Origin: Bacteroidota bacterium
GTDB lineage: Bacteria; Bacteroidota; Bacteroidia; Palsa-965
Length of the DNA: 64,000 bases
Assembly: GCA_006218065.1 (NCBI GenBank)
Contig: VBWE01000020.1
Location: forward strand, 36,445 to 100,444
Direction: 5' to 3'
Shown here in pieces: positions 17,111 to 24,496 of this stretch; positions within the stretch are counted from its first letter, which is position 1; each line of letters begins with the position of its first letter. Both the position numbers and the translations under genes were made by a program. The notes beneath the pieces were generated by a model. That model saw only the letters and a list, made by a program, of their open reading frames with translations, had not been told where the DNA came from and ran no database searches.

Positions 17111-18211
17111 TCAATACTTGAACTTGGTTACTTCAACGCTCATTTTGTAAAACGAGCGCCAGAGTTTCTGCTCCGTGCTGTCGGCCGGGTACACGTCGGC
17201 GGCAATGCTGCGCTGCACGGGTTCGTACCGTTTCTGGAATTCTTCGGGCAGCGGAACGGTAGAGTAGTAGAAGCGTTTCAGGATGCCCTTGCTTTCCGAT
17301 CCGTCGGGGAAATGCACGGTGAGCTCGTCGCCTTCCATAAAATATTCCATGTCTTCCTGGTTGAAGAATGCACGGACATAAATCGGTGAATTTTTATGGA
17401 TGGACATGACGACTTCCTGTTTCAGCGCAGTCTCGAACTGGCGGGTATAAATCCGGTTCACCGAGCCTTCGATCGGGGCGAGAAAAACGCGCGGCTCGGT
17501 AACGTCTTCGCCCGATCCGCCCGCACCCGCCGCAATCGCCGTGCCCGACGCTACGCGCATTTTTTTGTCCGCCGGAAGCAAAGCCGTAAGTTGCGCGATA
17601 AGTTTGCGCAACTCGTTGTTCTCGCTGTTGATCCGACCCACGGCGGCTTTCAGTTCCGTAATGTCATGCAGGCGCAGGTCGAGCCGGGCCTGCGGAAGCG
17701 CGTCGAGGATCACCTCGTTTTTCAGTTTCGGAATTTCCGTTTCATAGGTTCTTACGAGATCGGTTTGCTCCCGGATCTCGGTATTGTTGACAGCGATTTT
17801 TTTGCGCAGGTTGTAAATTTCACGCTCCACCCAGTCGTACCGGTTATTGCCAGATGAACTGTCGCGGCCTGTCGCTACAGATGCGCCGCTTCCCCCGCCG
17901 TCGTCTTCATCGATATCTTCCACGTATAAAAAAAGCGAGTCGCCGACTGCGACGGTATCGTCCTCGTTCTTATAATAATTGAGCACGCGGCAATCGTTCA
18001 TCAGGCGCACGTTCACGTTTTCGAAAAGCACCTGGCCGTTCGCCTTCACGTAAAAAATCTTGTCGAACAGGTACCAGCCGAGGAAAAGGAAAAGCAGGAT
18101 GAGAAACGCAAAATAAACGATGCGGTCCCAGTTGTAACTCCTGCGTTTATCAGCATCATCCGGCATTACCCGGATGGCCGCTCCTTTACGTTTGAAATCA
18201 ATGCTTTTCAT
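17111..18211 (-). CDS. HlyD-family membrane fusion (adaptor) protein
   Basis: A 366-residue protein with one N-terminal membrane helix (IVYFAFLILLFLFLGWYLF, about residues 31-50). A lipoyl-like half motif follows (NVRLMNDCRVLNYYKNEDDTVAVGDSLFLY), then a Gly/Ser-rich linker and a long coiled coil (about 125-210). Next come the second lipoyl half (FLAPIEGSVNRIYTRQFETA) and a beta-barrel region (VRAFFNQEDMEYFMEGDEL). This is the architecture of periplasmic adaptors that dock on TolC-type channels. It lies six bases after the TolC-like gene and six before the zinc-ribbon gene. With no ABC or RND pump in the operon, the partner on the inner membrane is most simply the GT2 synthase, recalling the HlyD-like Alg44 in alginate export. 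Confidence 0.85.
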   Translation of the reverse strand: MKSIDFKRKGAAIRVMPDDADKRRSYNWDRIVYFAFLILLFLFLGWYLFDKIFYVKANGQVLFENVNVRLMNDCRVLNYYKNEDDTVAVGDSLFLYVEDIDEDDGGGSGASVATGRDSSSGNNRYDWVEREIYNLRKKIAVNNTEIREQTDLVRTYETEIPKLKNEVILDALPQARLDLRLHDITELKAAVGRINSENNELRKLIAQLTALLPADKKMRVASGTAIAAGAGGSGEDVTEPRVFLAPIEGSVNRIYTRQFETALKQEVVMSIHKNSPIYVRAFFNQEDMEYFMEGDELTVHFPDGSESKGILKRFYYSTVPLPEEFQKRYEPVQRSIAADVYPADSTEQKLWRSFYKMSVEVTKFKY

Positions 18212-18217
18212 AAAAAC

Positions 18218-20302
18218 TTAATCGCTTCCCCCGGTGCCTTTTTGTTCATCGAGTTCGAGCAGGGTGCTGAAATCGTGCAGGGCCATGACGGAGAGATCGA
18301 GATTTTGTGCGAGCTCTTTCATCAGCGCTTCCATATCGTTCCTGTTTTTAAAATCTTTGGCGCGGATGGCGATGGTCGTTTTGCCCGGGCTGATTTTCAT
18401 TTCCTCGGCTATTTTTTTCGTGATCCATTCCGCATCGGGATGTTCGTAGGCCATGATGATCGCTTCATCCACGATATCGTAAATTTCTTTGAGGTGAGTT
18501 TCCGGGTAAAAAACAGGAATTGATACGCCGAGCTTCCAGCCTTTGCGGTTGCAGTACTGGCGGGCTTTGCGCAGCATGTCCACGTAAGCGTCCAGGTATT
18601 CCGTTTTTTTCGTGTCCCAGTCGGCCAGCGTATGCGGTTCCACGTCGAGGTGAATGCCGTTGATCTTGTGCGTACCGATAAGCGCGGAAAGCGAATCGAG
18701 GTAAACGGTGATGTCTTTTTTGATGAGGTTGTTGTTTCCTGCCAGCAATTCCACCGCGATCTTGTTGTTCGCGAGCGAGTCGATCAGCGCGAAGGTTTTG
18801 GCAAGCGGCGCTTTTTCTTTATTCACTGAAACCATGGCAGTGCCGATTTTCTGGTACCTGAGGTATTCCACGATCATGCTGTTCGAATGATCTTTCACCG
18901 CTTTCGACCAGATGTAAATACTGCGCTGCGCGGGACGCTGGGGCAGTGCGGCGGCCGCGGCACGGTAGGGCATTATATATTCCGAAACCGGCGTTCCCGG
19001 TAACTGTTCTTTAATGTCGAGCAGTTTCAGGTACAGTTGCTGCGAAACATCCGTCATCTCGATATCGATGGCCAGCAGGTCGTCGAGCAGGGTGAGCGCT
19101 GTGAGCGGGTTGAATTCCAGGTCGCCGAACTGTTGCTTGACGCGTTCGATGCGGATGAGTTCGATATACAGTTTGCGTTTCTCGGCCAGGTCGGCGTATT
19201 GTTTCAGTTTGTACCGGAACTCATAAAAATAATTCGCGATGTTCAGGCGCAACTGCTGATCAACGTAACGCTGTTCTTCCTGCTGCAGGTTCTGCTGTAC
19301 TTCGATCAGTTGTTCGTTCCGCGTTTTCTGGAAACGGATCGGTACCGAAAAATTCAGCCCCGCAGAAAAGAAACCGCGGTTCGTGATATTGATCATGTCG
19401 TAATAATTGTACCGCAGGTTCGCCGCCAGCCGCATGTCGTTCGTGAGCGCCGACTGCAGGCGGAAATTTTCCGAAACCAGCATGCGGATACTGTCTGCCG
19501 AAGGATGAATGCCCGCCAGCAATAGTAATTTTTCCTGGTCGATGTCGAATGCGGGGAGCATGCCCGCAGGCAAAGTCGCCGGGTTGATGATCGTGTTCAG
19601 CTGATCGTTATACGCCTTGTAAAGCTGGTACTGGCTGCTGATCTGCACCTGCTGCTGCAGCGATTCCATGAACTTCGTATTCGGAACCTGGTGCAGGTAA
19701 TACAGTTCGCCGATGGTATTCAGTTTCTCTTCGCTGATTTTTTTCCGCTTCTCCAGCAAAACGGTTTTCTGGATGTTGAAGGCGTAGATGATACTATTAT
19801 AAGTCAGCAACAGTTGATCAGGCGAACTTTTTTCTTTGTCCTTCAGCCGCGCGATCGTACTCTCATTCTGCAGCACCTGCTCTTTATTTTTATTGGCAAG
19901 AAGGCCGTTGCCTAAAATATTCCAGTCGAGACCGGTTTGCACGCGGCGTTTGTAAAAAAGATCGTCGTCGCTGAGGTTGGGCTGCAGGTTTTCGAGATAG
20001 CCGGCATTCAGGCTGAGTCCTTTGTCGCCTTTGATCTGCTGCATGCGCAAGGAATACAGTTGCTGCTGGAAAACGAGCGAAGACGAAACAGGTGAATTTG
20101 TGGAAGCGGGCGGCGCATCGAAAACGCGGCTCACCACGGTGAACGGTTCGAGCGCCCGGGGTTGCAGCGAGTACCCGTTATGCTGCAGCCATACCGAAGT
20201 AAGCGCGGCAATTTTGCCGGAAACCAGGGAATCGCCTGTTTTAGCTGCAACAGGGCAGACAGCCAAAAACATCCCGATGACGGGGAGCATGATATGCTTC
20301 AT
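18218..20302 (-). CDS. TolC-like outer-membrane channel fused to a TIM-barrel glycosidase-like domain
   Basis: A 694-residue exported protein (signal peptide MKHIMLPVIGMFLAVCPVAA). Residues about 70-450 look like an outer membrane efflux (TolC) protein: long amphipathic helices (NESTIARLKDKEKSSPDQL, QYLYKAYNDQ-type stretches) alternating with short strands such as GLNFSVPIRF, in two repeats. From about residue 472 the sequence changes to a TIM-barrel pattern. It contains INGIHLDVEPH (residues about 547-557, Asp553 and Glu555), close to the GH18-type DxxDxE strand, then GWKLGVSIPVF and EAIIMAYEH. Export systems such as Pga, Pel and Bcs encode a separate hydrolase; here it seems fused to the channel. 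It is the first gene of the operon, with a TATCTTTG box 120 bases upstream. Confidence 0.75.
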   Translation of the reverse strand: MKHIMLPVIGMFLAVCPVAAKTGDSLVSGKIAALTSVWLQHNGYSLQPRALEPFTVVSRVFDAPPASTNSPVSSSLVFQQQLYSLRMQQIKGDKGLSLNAGYLENLQPNLSDDDLFYKRRVQTGLDWNILGNGLLANKNKEQVLQNESTIARLKDKEKSSPDQLLLTYNSIIYAFNIQKTVLLEKRKKISEEKLNTIGELYYLHQVPNTKFMESLQQQVQISSQYQLYKAYNDQLNTIINPATLPAGMLPAFDIDQEKLLLLAGIHPSADSIRMLVSENFRLQSALTNDMRLAANLRYNYYDMINITNRGFFSAGLNFSVPIRFQKTRNEQLIEVQQNLQQEEQRYVDQQLRLNIANYFYEFRYKLKQYADLAEKRKLYIELIRIERVKQQFGDLEFNPLTALTLLDDLLAIDIEMTDVSQQLYLKLLDIKEQLPGTPVSEYIMPYRAAAAALPQRPAQRSIYIWSKAVKDHSNSMIVEYLRYQKIGTAMVSVNKEKAPLAKTFALIDSLANNKIAVELLAGNNNLIKKDITVYLDSLSALIGTHKINGIHLDVEPHTLADWDTKKTEYLDAYVDMLRKARQYCNRKGWKLGVSIPVFYPETHLKEIYDIVDEAIIMAYEHPDAEWITKKIAEEMKISPGKTTIAIRAKDFKNRNDMEALMKELAQNLDLSVMALHDFSTLLELDEQKGTGGSD

Positions 20303-20422
20303 GGTATTCTCAGAGCCAATTGAGCAGAACTGCGGGCGGGAAGAGCGCTGCCGGCAACCTGCTTTTGTTTTCGCCGGGGTTCACGGACTCTTGCAAAAAC
20401 AACCCGCTTTGCAGCGGGGCAG

Positions 20423-20430
20423 CAAAGATA
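20423..20430 (-). promoter_or_regulatory. -7 box (TATCTTTG) of the polysaccharide secretion operon
   Basis: Exact TAnnTTTG match on the minus strand, leaving a leader of roughly 115 bases before the start at 20302. No good TTG at the expected spacing, which may mean activator dependence or another sigma factor. Confidence 0.5.
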
Positions 20431-20512
20431 TAGTTTTTTATTGATCGAAGGAATCCGCCGGTTCGTCTGCGGATAAGGGGAATCAGCCCGTTAAGTTCCG
20501 GAGAAATTCGTG

Positions 20513-21037
20513 TTAAAACACGGATTTTTTCGATACTTTCTTATGCATGTTGTTGATGCCCATCATGGCTGCGGAGCCGTACCAGGGATGCAGTTCCATC
20601 ACCAGTCCGCCGGATTGGATGAGCGGATCGGTTTCGGTGAGTGCTTTGGCTTCTTCTACGGTAGCTACATTGAAAATATAAATCCCGCGCAATTCCCCGT
20701 CGTCCATAAAAGGACCGGCGACAACCAGCTTTCCTTCGTCGGCCATGCGCCCGATGTTTGCGAGATGCGCTTTCTGGAGTTCGGCCATTTTCACCGAATC
20801 CTTTTCGCGCGAAGGTCCGCTGCGCAGGAATGCCATCACGTACCGGTGCATGCCGTACTCGTCGGCGCCGTATGCTTTTGCCAGCAGCGAATCGTAACCG
20901 TTCGCATTTTTCGCAACCGTATCTTTTTTCAAAGTGGAACTGTCGGCCGTATCGTTCCGCACATCGCCGGAAGAAGGTGCGCAGGATGTCATAAGTAAAA
21001 CGGCAAAAGCCGTGAGTGAGGAGAATACTGTTTTCAT
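20513..21037 (-). CDS. YciI-like domain lipoprotein
   Basis: A 174-residue protein with a lipoprotein signal (MKTVFSSLTAFAVLLMTSC; lipobox LMTSC). A short Asp/Ser/Thr-rich linker is followed by a YciI/YCII domain over about residues 60-165 (YVMAFLRSGPSREKD, KAHLANIGRMADEGKLVVAGPF, GIYIFNVATVEEAKALTETDPLI). The family has a ferredoxin-like fold with a conserved His-Asp pair, seen here as HLANI and TDP. Enzymatic activity is unproven for most members. Being attached to the membrane is unusual, as most YciI proteins are cytoplasmic. It stands alone, with a TACTTTTG box 17 bases before its start. Confidence 0.85.
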   Translation of the reverse strand: MKTVFSSLTAFAVLLMTSCAPSSGDVRNDTADSSTLKKDTVAKNANGYDSLLAKAYGADEYGMHRYVMAFLRSGPSREKDSVKMAELQKAHLANIGRMADEGKLVVAGPFMDDGELRGIYIFNVATVEEAKALTETDPLIQSGGLVMELHPWYGSAAMMGINNMHKKVSKKSVF

Positions 21038-21054
21038 CGCGTTGGATTGGAAAT

Positions 21055-21062
21055 CAAAAGTA
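21055..21062 (-). promoter_or_regulatory. -7 box (TACTTTTG) of the YciI-like lipoprotein gene
   Basis: Exact TAnnTTTG match on the minus strand 17 bases upstream of the start codon. No clear -33 TTG. Confidence 0.45.
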
Positions 21063-21105
21063 AACTTTTACGCGATAAGCAGGTTTAAAAAAGGCAAAAG
21101 CAAAG

Positions 21106-21279
21106 GGCAAAAAGCAAAGGGCAAAAGCAAAAATAATTTACAGCAGACCTCGTAAACAAGACTTCGCTAGTCGTAGTCTCAGACTACGACTAGCAGAGAC
21201 TCAGGTACCCGGGTCTGCGGTACCCGGGTCTGCGAAAAACGGATATTCTCTTTTTTGCTTTTGCCCTTTGCTTTTTGCC
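21106..21279. repeat. Two-tier intergenic inverted repeat (GCAAAAGCAAAGG words) with nested palindrome and tandem repeat
   Basis: A 28-bp arm at 21106-21133, composed of the words GGCAAAAAGCAAA and GGGCAAAAGC, is repeated as an exact inverse at 21252-21279. Nested inside are a perfect 14-bp palindrome (GCTAGTCGTAGTCT, centre C at 21180, inverse ending at 21194) and two tandem copies of GGTACCCGGGTCTGC (21204-21218 and 21219-21233). It fills the gap between two minus-strand genes. Confidence 0.92.
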
Positions 21280-21296
21280 TTTTGAACAGGCGACTA

Positions 21297-22631
21297 TTAT
21301 TTCAGGAAAGTCTTATAGTTCGCCTGTGTCACACCATCCACCTTAAACTTATTCAGCCATACTTCTTCTTTCACGAGTTCTTTCGCGCAAACGTCCACGT
21401 ATTTTTTATCGTAGTAACCTTTCGAGAAGGACCAGCGGTGGCCGCTGCCTAATTTTCCGGACAGTTCATCCAGTTCGAAAATGGTTTTCCGGAATTCGTC
21501 GTCGAGCAGCGTGAACAGTACGCGCAGGTTTTGGTTGTTCTGCAGTTCGGCGTACTGGTCGGTGTGCTTCATGCTGGCATAGTGCAGGTACCAGGCGGTG
21601 AACAGGCGGAATTCGTAATGCGCGAAGTAGGTGCCGGTAGCCTGCCCGATGAATGCATGCGCGAGGGCCGTGTCTTTTTCCGCCAGTGCCGTGCGTGAAG
21701 CGACCAGGCAGGAACGCACGCCGTTACAGTATGCGGAATATTCGTCCATCAGCCCGTAAATGCCGGATTTGTTTGCGCTCACATAGCTGCCTTTGCCGAC
21801 GTACGTTTCGTAACGGAATATTTTCCCGATCGATTCGGCGGGAACGATGGCCGCGAATTCTTCCGAGTTGTACGTCGTTGTCCGGCTCACGGGGATATTG
21901 ATTCCCGGAACCACGAGGTAATTGGTAAATCCGTTGTAATGATGCACCGATTCGTGGATCACTGTTTCGAATTCCGAGAACAGGTTGCGCGAACTGGTGT
22001 CGCCGCTCCAGGGTACCAGCACCCCGCCGATACTGGTGGAATAGCAGTCGGGTCCGCAATACGCGGTTTTCAAAACGTCGTCGTAACCTTTGGCGTACTG
22101 CCCGGCGATTTTGATGTAATAGTTTTTGGCAAAATCGCCGGACCCGGCGGGAGCGGCTTTTGTTTCGGATGTTTTCGGATCGGTTGCTGCTTTTTCCGGA
22201 GTTTTCACCGCGGCGACAGCCTGTTCATCGATCTTCGTCAGCGGGTTGTAGCTCCAGTTCTTTTGGTATTCCGGTTCGGTGCTGGCGGTCATCATGGCCG
22301 GTTTTTTGGTCACCGCATCCCATTTGCTCCGGTGAAGTCCCTGCTTCGAAACGTAAACAGTTTTACCGAGCAGCGGGTTGTAGCCGTGCTTTTTCATTTC
22401 GGTGCTGAGTTTCAGCCTGCCTTTTTTCAGGGAGTAACTGCCTTCGTCGCGGCTGATTTTTTTCTTCGTGTAGCGGCAGTATTCGTAGGTGTTGTCCTCG
22501 TAAAGTTTCAGCAGGCCGAGGTTGGATTTGCCGGACTCGAGGGCAAAAACATAGCGGATGGCTACACTGTCGCTCGCAGCGTAGAAGGGCAGGAAAAGAA
22601 AAACGGCGAAAACGGTGAGGAGATTACGCAT
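21297..22631 (-). CDS. Secreted protein with HExxH zinc-peptidase motif
   Basis: A 444-residue protein with a signal peptide (MRNLLTVFAVFLFLPFYA). Residues 20-105 form a small beta-rich region (ALESGKSNLGLLKLYEDNTYEY) like those that describe dose or display values; about 140-165 is an Ala/Lys/Thr linker. The C-terminal part contains TVIHESVHHYNGF, with the HExxH motif at residues 226-230, and a downstream LMDEYSAYCNG that could supply the third metal ligand. I infer a periplasmic or surface zinc metallopeptidase but know no family name for it. It is probably monocistronic. Confidence 0.65.
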   Translation of the reverse strand: MRNLLTVFAVFLFLPFYAASDSVAIRYVFALESGKSNLGLLKLYEDNTYEYCRYTKKKISRDEGSYSLKKGRLKLSTEMKKHGYNPLLGKTVYVSKQGLHRSKWDAVTKKPAMMTASTEPEYQKNWSYNPLTKIDEQAVAAVKTPEKAATDPKTSETKAAPAGSGDFAKNYYIKIAGQYAKGYDDVLKTAYCGPDCYSTSIGGVLVPWSGDTSSRNLFSEFETVIHESVHHYNGFTNYLVVPGINIPVSRTTTYNSEEFAAIVPAESIGKIFRYETYVGKGSYVSANKSGIYGLMDEYSAYCNGVRSCLVASRTALAEKDTALAHAFIGQATGTYFAHYEFRLFTAWYLHYASMKHTDQYAELQNNQNLRVLFTLLDDEFRKTIFELDELSGKLGSGHRWSFSKGYYDKKYVDVCAKELVKEEVWLNKFKVDGVTQANYKTFLK

Positions 22632-22795
22632 GGCTGTGGATGGTTTGATGGAAGTAGCGTTTTCCTCATAATGCGTGGGGGAACTTTAAGATACTAAACG
22701 AAGAAAAAAGATGTTTAGTATGTGTGGGACCACATTCAGCCGGACAGACAAAAACCGGCATGAATTTTGTCGCTTGGCTGATAAACCTCCTGCAC

Positions 22796-23413
22796 GTGAA
22801 AAAAAATATACTCTTCCTGTTCGCTGTATGTATTATTGTGCCATGCTTTGGCCAGGCTTCTTATACGACTTCCTGTGAAATAAGAAATGGAACAGCATAT
22901 GGATACGTGCATAATCATAAAAACAGTTTCGAGATCAATGGATATGTATGGTTTTACTTTTACGATTCAACCGGTCGTCTTTTGACGAGCGAGGATGAAT
23001 ACGAATATGAGTACGTTTCTTCAAAAACTTCAGAAGAAATTGAACATACGAACGCCCCGGCTAATGCATGCAGCTGTGCTTTTGATGTAAGCAATGCGGT
23101 CAAATCCCAAAATTCACCTCAACCCGGCGATACTATTCCAACAGCAGACCAGGGAAAAAAAAACTATACAACTACCTGCGAAATAAGAAATGGAATAGCG
23201 TATGGATACGTACGTAATCATGAAAACAGTTTTGAGATCAATGGATATGTATGGTTTCACTTTTACGATTCAGCCGGTCGTTTTCTGAAGAGTGAGGACG
23301 AATACGAGTATGAATACGTCTCTTCAAAGACATCGGAAGAAATTGAACATACGACCGCCCCGGTCAATGCCTGCAGTTGCTTTTTTGAAATAAAGGACGC
23401 GATCGGGAAGTAA
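22796..23413 (+). CDS. Secreted protein made of two near-identical repeats, function unknown
   Basis: I choose the GTG at 22796 because it gives a textbook signal peptide (KKNILFLFAVCIIVPCFGQA); ATGs at 22760 and 22724 are alternatives. The mature 185 residues consist of two copies of a domain of about 78 residues. Both share the words CEIRNG.AYGYV.NH.NSFEING, YVWF.FYDS.GR, SEDEYEYEYVSSKTSEEIEH and APxNACSC, and differ at only about a dozen positions. The copies are joined by a Gln/Pro/Asp-rich linker. The two cysteines per repeat, at fixed places, suggest a disulphide. I do not recognise the family. DNA identity between copies is also high, pointing to recent duplication. It lies alone between a divergent gene and a repeat. 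Confidence 0.7.
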   Translation: MKKNILFLFAVCIIVPCFGQASYTTSCEIRNGTAYGYVHNHKNSFEINGYVWFYFYDSTGRLLTSEDEYEYEYVSSKTSEEIEHTNAPANACSCAFDVSNAVKSQNSPQPGDTIPTADQGKKNYTTTCEIRNGIAYGYVRNHENSFEINGYVWFHFYDSAGRFLKSEDEYEYEYVSSKTSEEIEHTTAPVNACSCFFEIKDAIGK

Positions 23414-23473
23414 AGCGGTTCTTGGACTATACCCGTAAGATTTAAATTGCAAGACAGAATTTAAAAACGAAGA

Positions 23474-23550
23474 CGTCACCCTGAGCGGCAGTCGAAGGGT
23501 GTGTAGTACAATCTCTTTTACACACCCTTAAACTGCCGCTCAGGATGACG
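23474..23550. repeat. CCTGAGCGGCAGTCGAAGGGTG-type intergenic hairpin
   Basis: Two 32-base arms (23474-23505 and 23519-23550) are inverse copies with three mismatches, around a 13-base loop. The arm wording (CACCCTGAGCGGCAGTCGAA followed by GGGTG) matches a kind of inverted repeat I have seen scattered between genes in many bacterial genomes, Bacteroidota included. It has no T-run and no coding capacity. Confidence 0.88.
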
Positions 23551-23626
23551 CGATTATAAAGAGAGCTATTGGAATAGTAACAGCCCCTGTTTTTCAAAAG
23601 TTAACCCCGCCATTGAAAATTGGTAC

Positions 23627-23656
23627 TTGCAAGTTCCCTTTTGAAGTTTATCTTTG
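23627..23656 (+). promoter_or_regulatory. Promoter of the coiled-coil/zapA/rny group
   Basis: TTG (23627-23629), a 19-base spacer and TATCTTTG (23649-23656): a full match to the Bacteroidota vegetative promoter TTG-N19-TAnnTTTG. The first gene starts 35 bases downstream. Confidence 0.8.
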
Positions 23657-23690
23657 TATTGCCTTGTTTCCCAATGAGTAAGCCTTTGTC

Positions 23691-23984
23691 ATGAAGAGTA
23701 TTTCTTCCATCGTCCGCTCGCTTCGGCCTAAAATTGAAAAATTGTTACATTTGCAGGAACAGTTGCAAAAGGACAATGCGCGCCTGCGGAATGAAAAAGC
23801 AGGACTGGAGAAAGAAGTTTCAGCGTTGAAAGAAGCGCATAAGCAACTGGAAGACAAGTACAAAGCCCTGAAAATAGCACGTGCGGTGCACGGCGGGCCC
23901 AAAGAATCGAATCTCGAGATTAAACTCAAGATAAACGAGCTGGTGCGGGAAATTGATAAGTGCATCGCTCAACTCAACCGGTGA
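23691..23984 (+). CDS. Small coiled-coil protein upstream of zapA
   Basis: A 97-residue protein dominated by a coiled coil over residues 10-60 (KIEKLLHLQEQLQKDNARLR, EKEVSALKEAHKQLEDKYK), then a short link and a second helix (EIKLKINELVREIDKCIAQL). No catalytic motif. Its place directly before zapA, behind a shared promoter, fits a division-related helper of the ZapB type, but similarity to ZapB is only in general character. It is cytoplasmic. The start used is the ATG at 23691; an out-of-frame ATG lies shortly before it. Confidence 0.8.
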   Translation: MKSISSIVRSLRPKIEKLLHLQEQLQKDNARLRNEKAGLEKEVSALKEAHKQLEDKYKALKIARAVHGGPKESNLEIKLKINELVREIDKCIAQLNR

Positions 23985-24071
23985 ATAACCTGTTGATAAC
24001 CTGAACAAAGCCCCTCCGGGAAGCGAACCGTATCCGCCGAACAGAAGGCTGAAAAGCAAAACAACGACGCC

Positions 24072-24359
24072 ATGGGCGAACGTTCCATAAAAGTGGTCAT
24101 TGCCGGACGTACTTACCCGATCAAGGTAAGCGAGAAGGAGGAATCCTTCGTTGCCGAAGCGGTCAGCCGCATCAATGAGAAGGTTAAAGCGCTGGAGGCC
24201 GCTTATTCCGTTAAGGATAAGCAGGATCTCCTGGCTATGGCCGCACTTCAGTTCGCCACGCAATACCTCGAAACCCGGACCAAAGTAGTGGAGGGCCATG
24301 AGGACCTGGAAGAAGAACTGGCCGGTATCGATCAGTTGCTTTCCGGAAAACTCGCGTAA
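24072..24359 (+). CDS. zapA: Cell division protein ZapA
   Basis: A 95-residue ZapA. The N-terminal beta-hairpin region (IKVVIAGRTYPIKVSEKEE) with the VAEAVSRINEKVKALEAAY helix and the C-terminal coiled coil (LLAMAALQFATQYLETR) are as in the family. ZapA binds FtsZ and cross-links protofilaments at the Z-ring. It follows the coiled-coil gene by 87 bases and precedes rny, an arrangement I recall from other Bacteroidota. Length is normal. Confidence 0.93.
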   Translation: MGERSIKVVIAGRTYPIKVSEKEESFVAEAVSRINEKVKALEAAYSVKDKQDLLAMAALQFATQYLETRTKVVEGHEDLEEELAGIDQLLSGKLA

Positions 24360-24369
24360 TGCTTTCGGT

Positions 24370-24459
24370 CTGCCCGTTTTCCGGGCAGGTCGCTCAAGGT
24401 TAAAAAAACATTTCCCGCATCCTCTTCTATCCGGAGATCGTGCGGGATTTTTATTAACC
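24370..24459 (+). ncRNA. Structured region between zapA and rny, possible small RNA
   Basis: Three helices can be drawn: CTGCCCG/CGGGCAG (24370-24376/24382-24388); an outer GGTTAA/TTAACC (24398-24403/24454-24459); and, inside it, CCCGCA/TGCGGG (24414-24419/24441-24446) followed by ATTTTT. The last may simply be a terminator or attenuator before rny. In many bacteria 6S RNA lies next to zapA, so a 6S-like RNA is possible. I could not match its consensus by eye. Confidence 0.3.
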
Positions 24460-24496
24460 AGGATTCAGTTAAACATAATCAAACACCCATAAAGTT

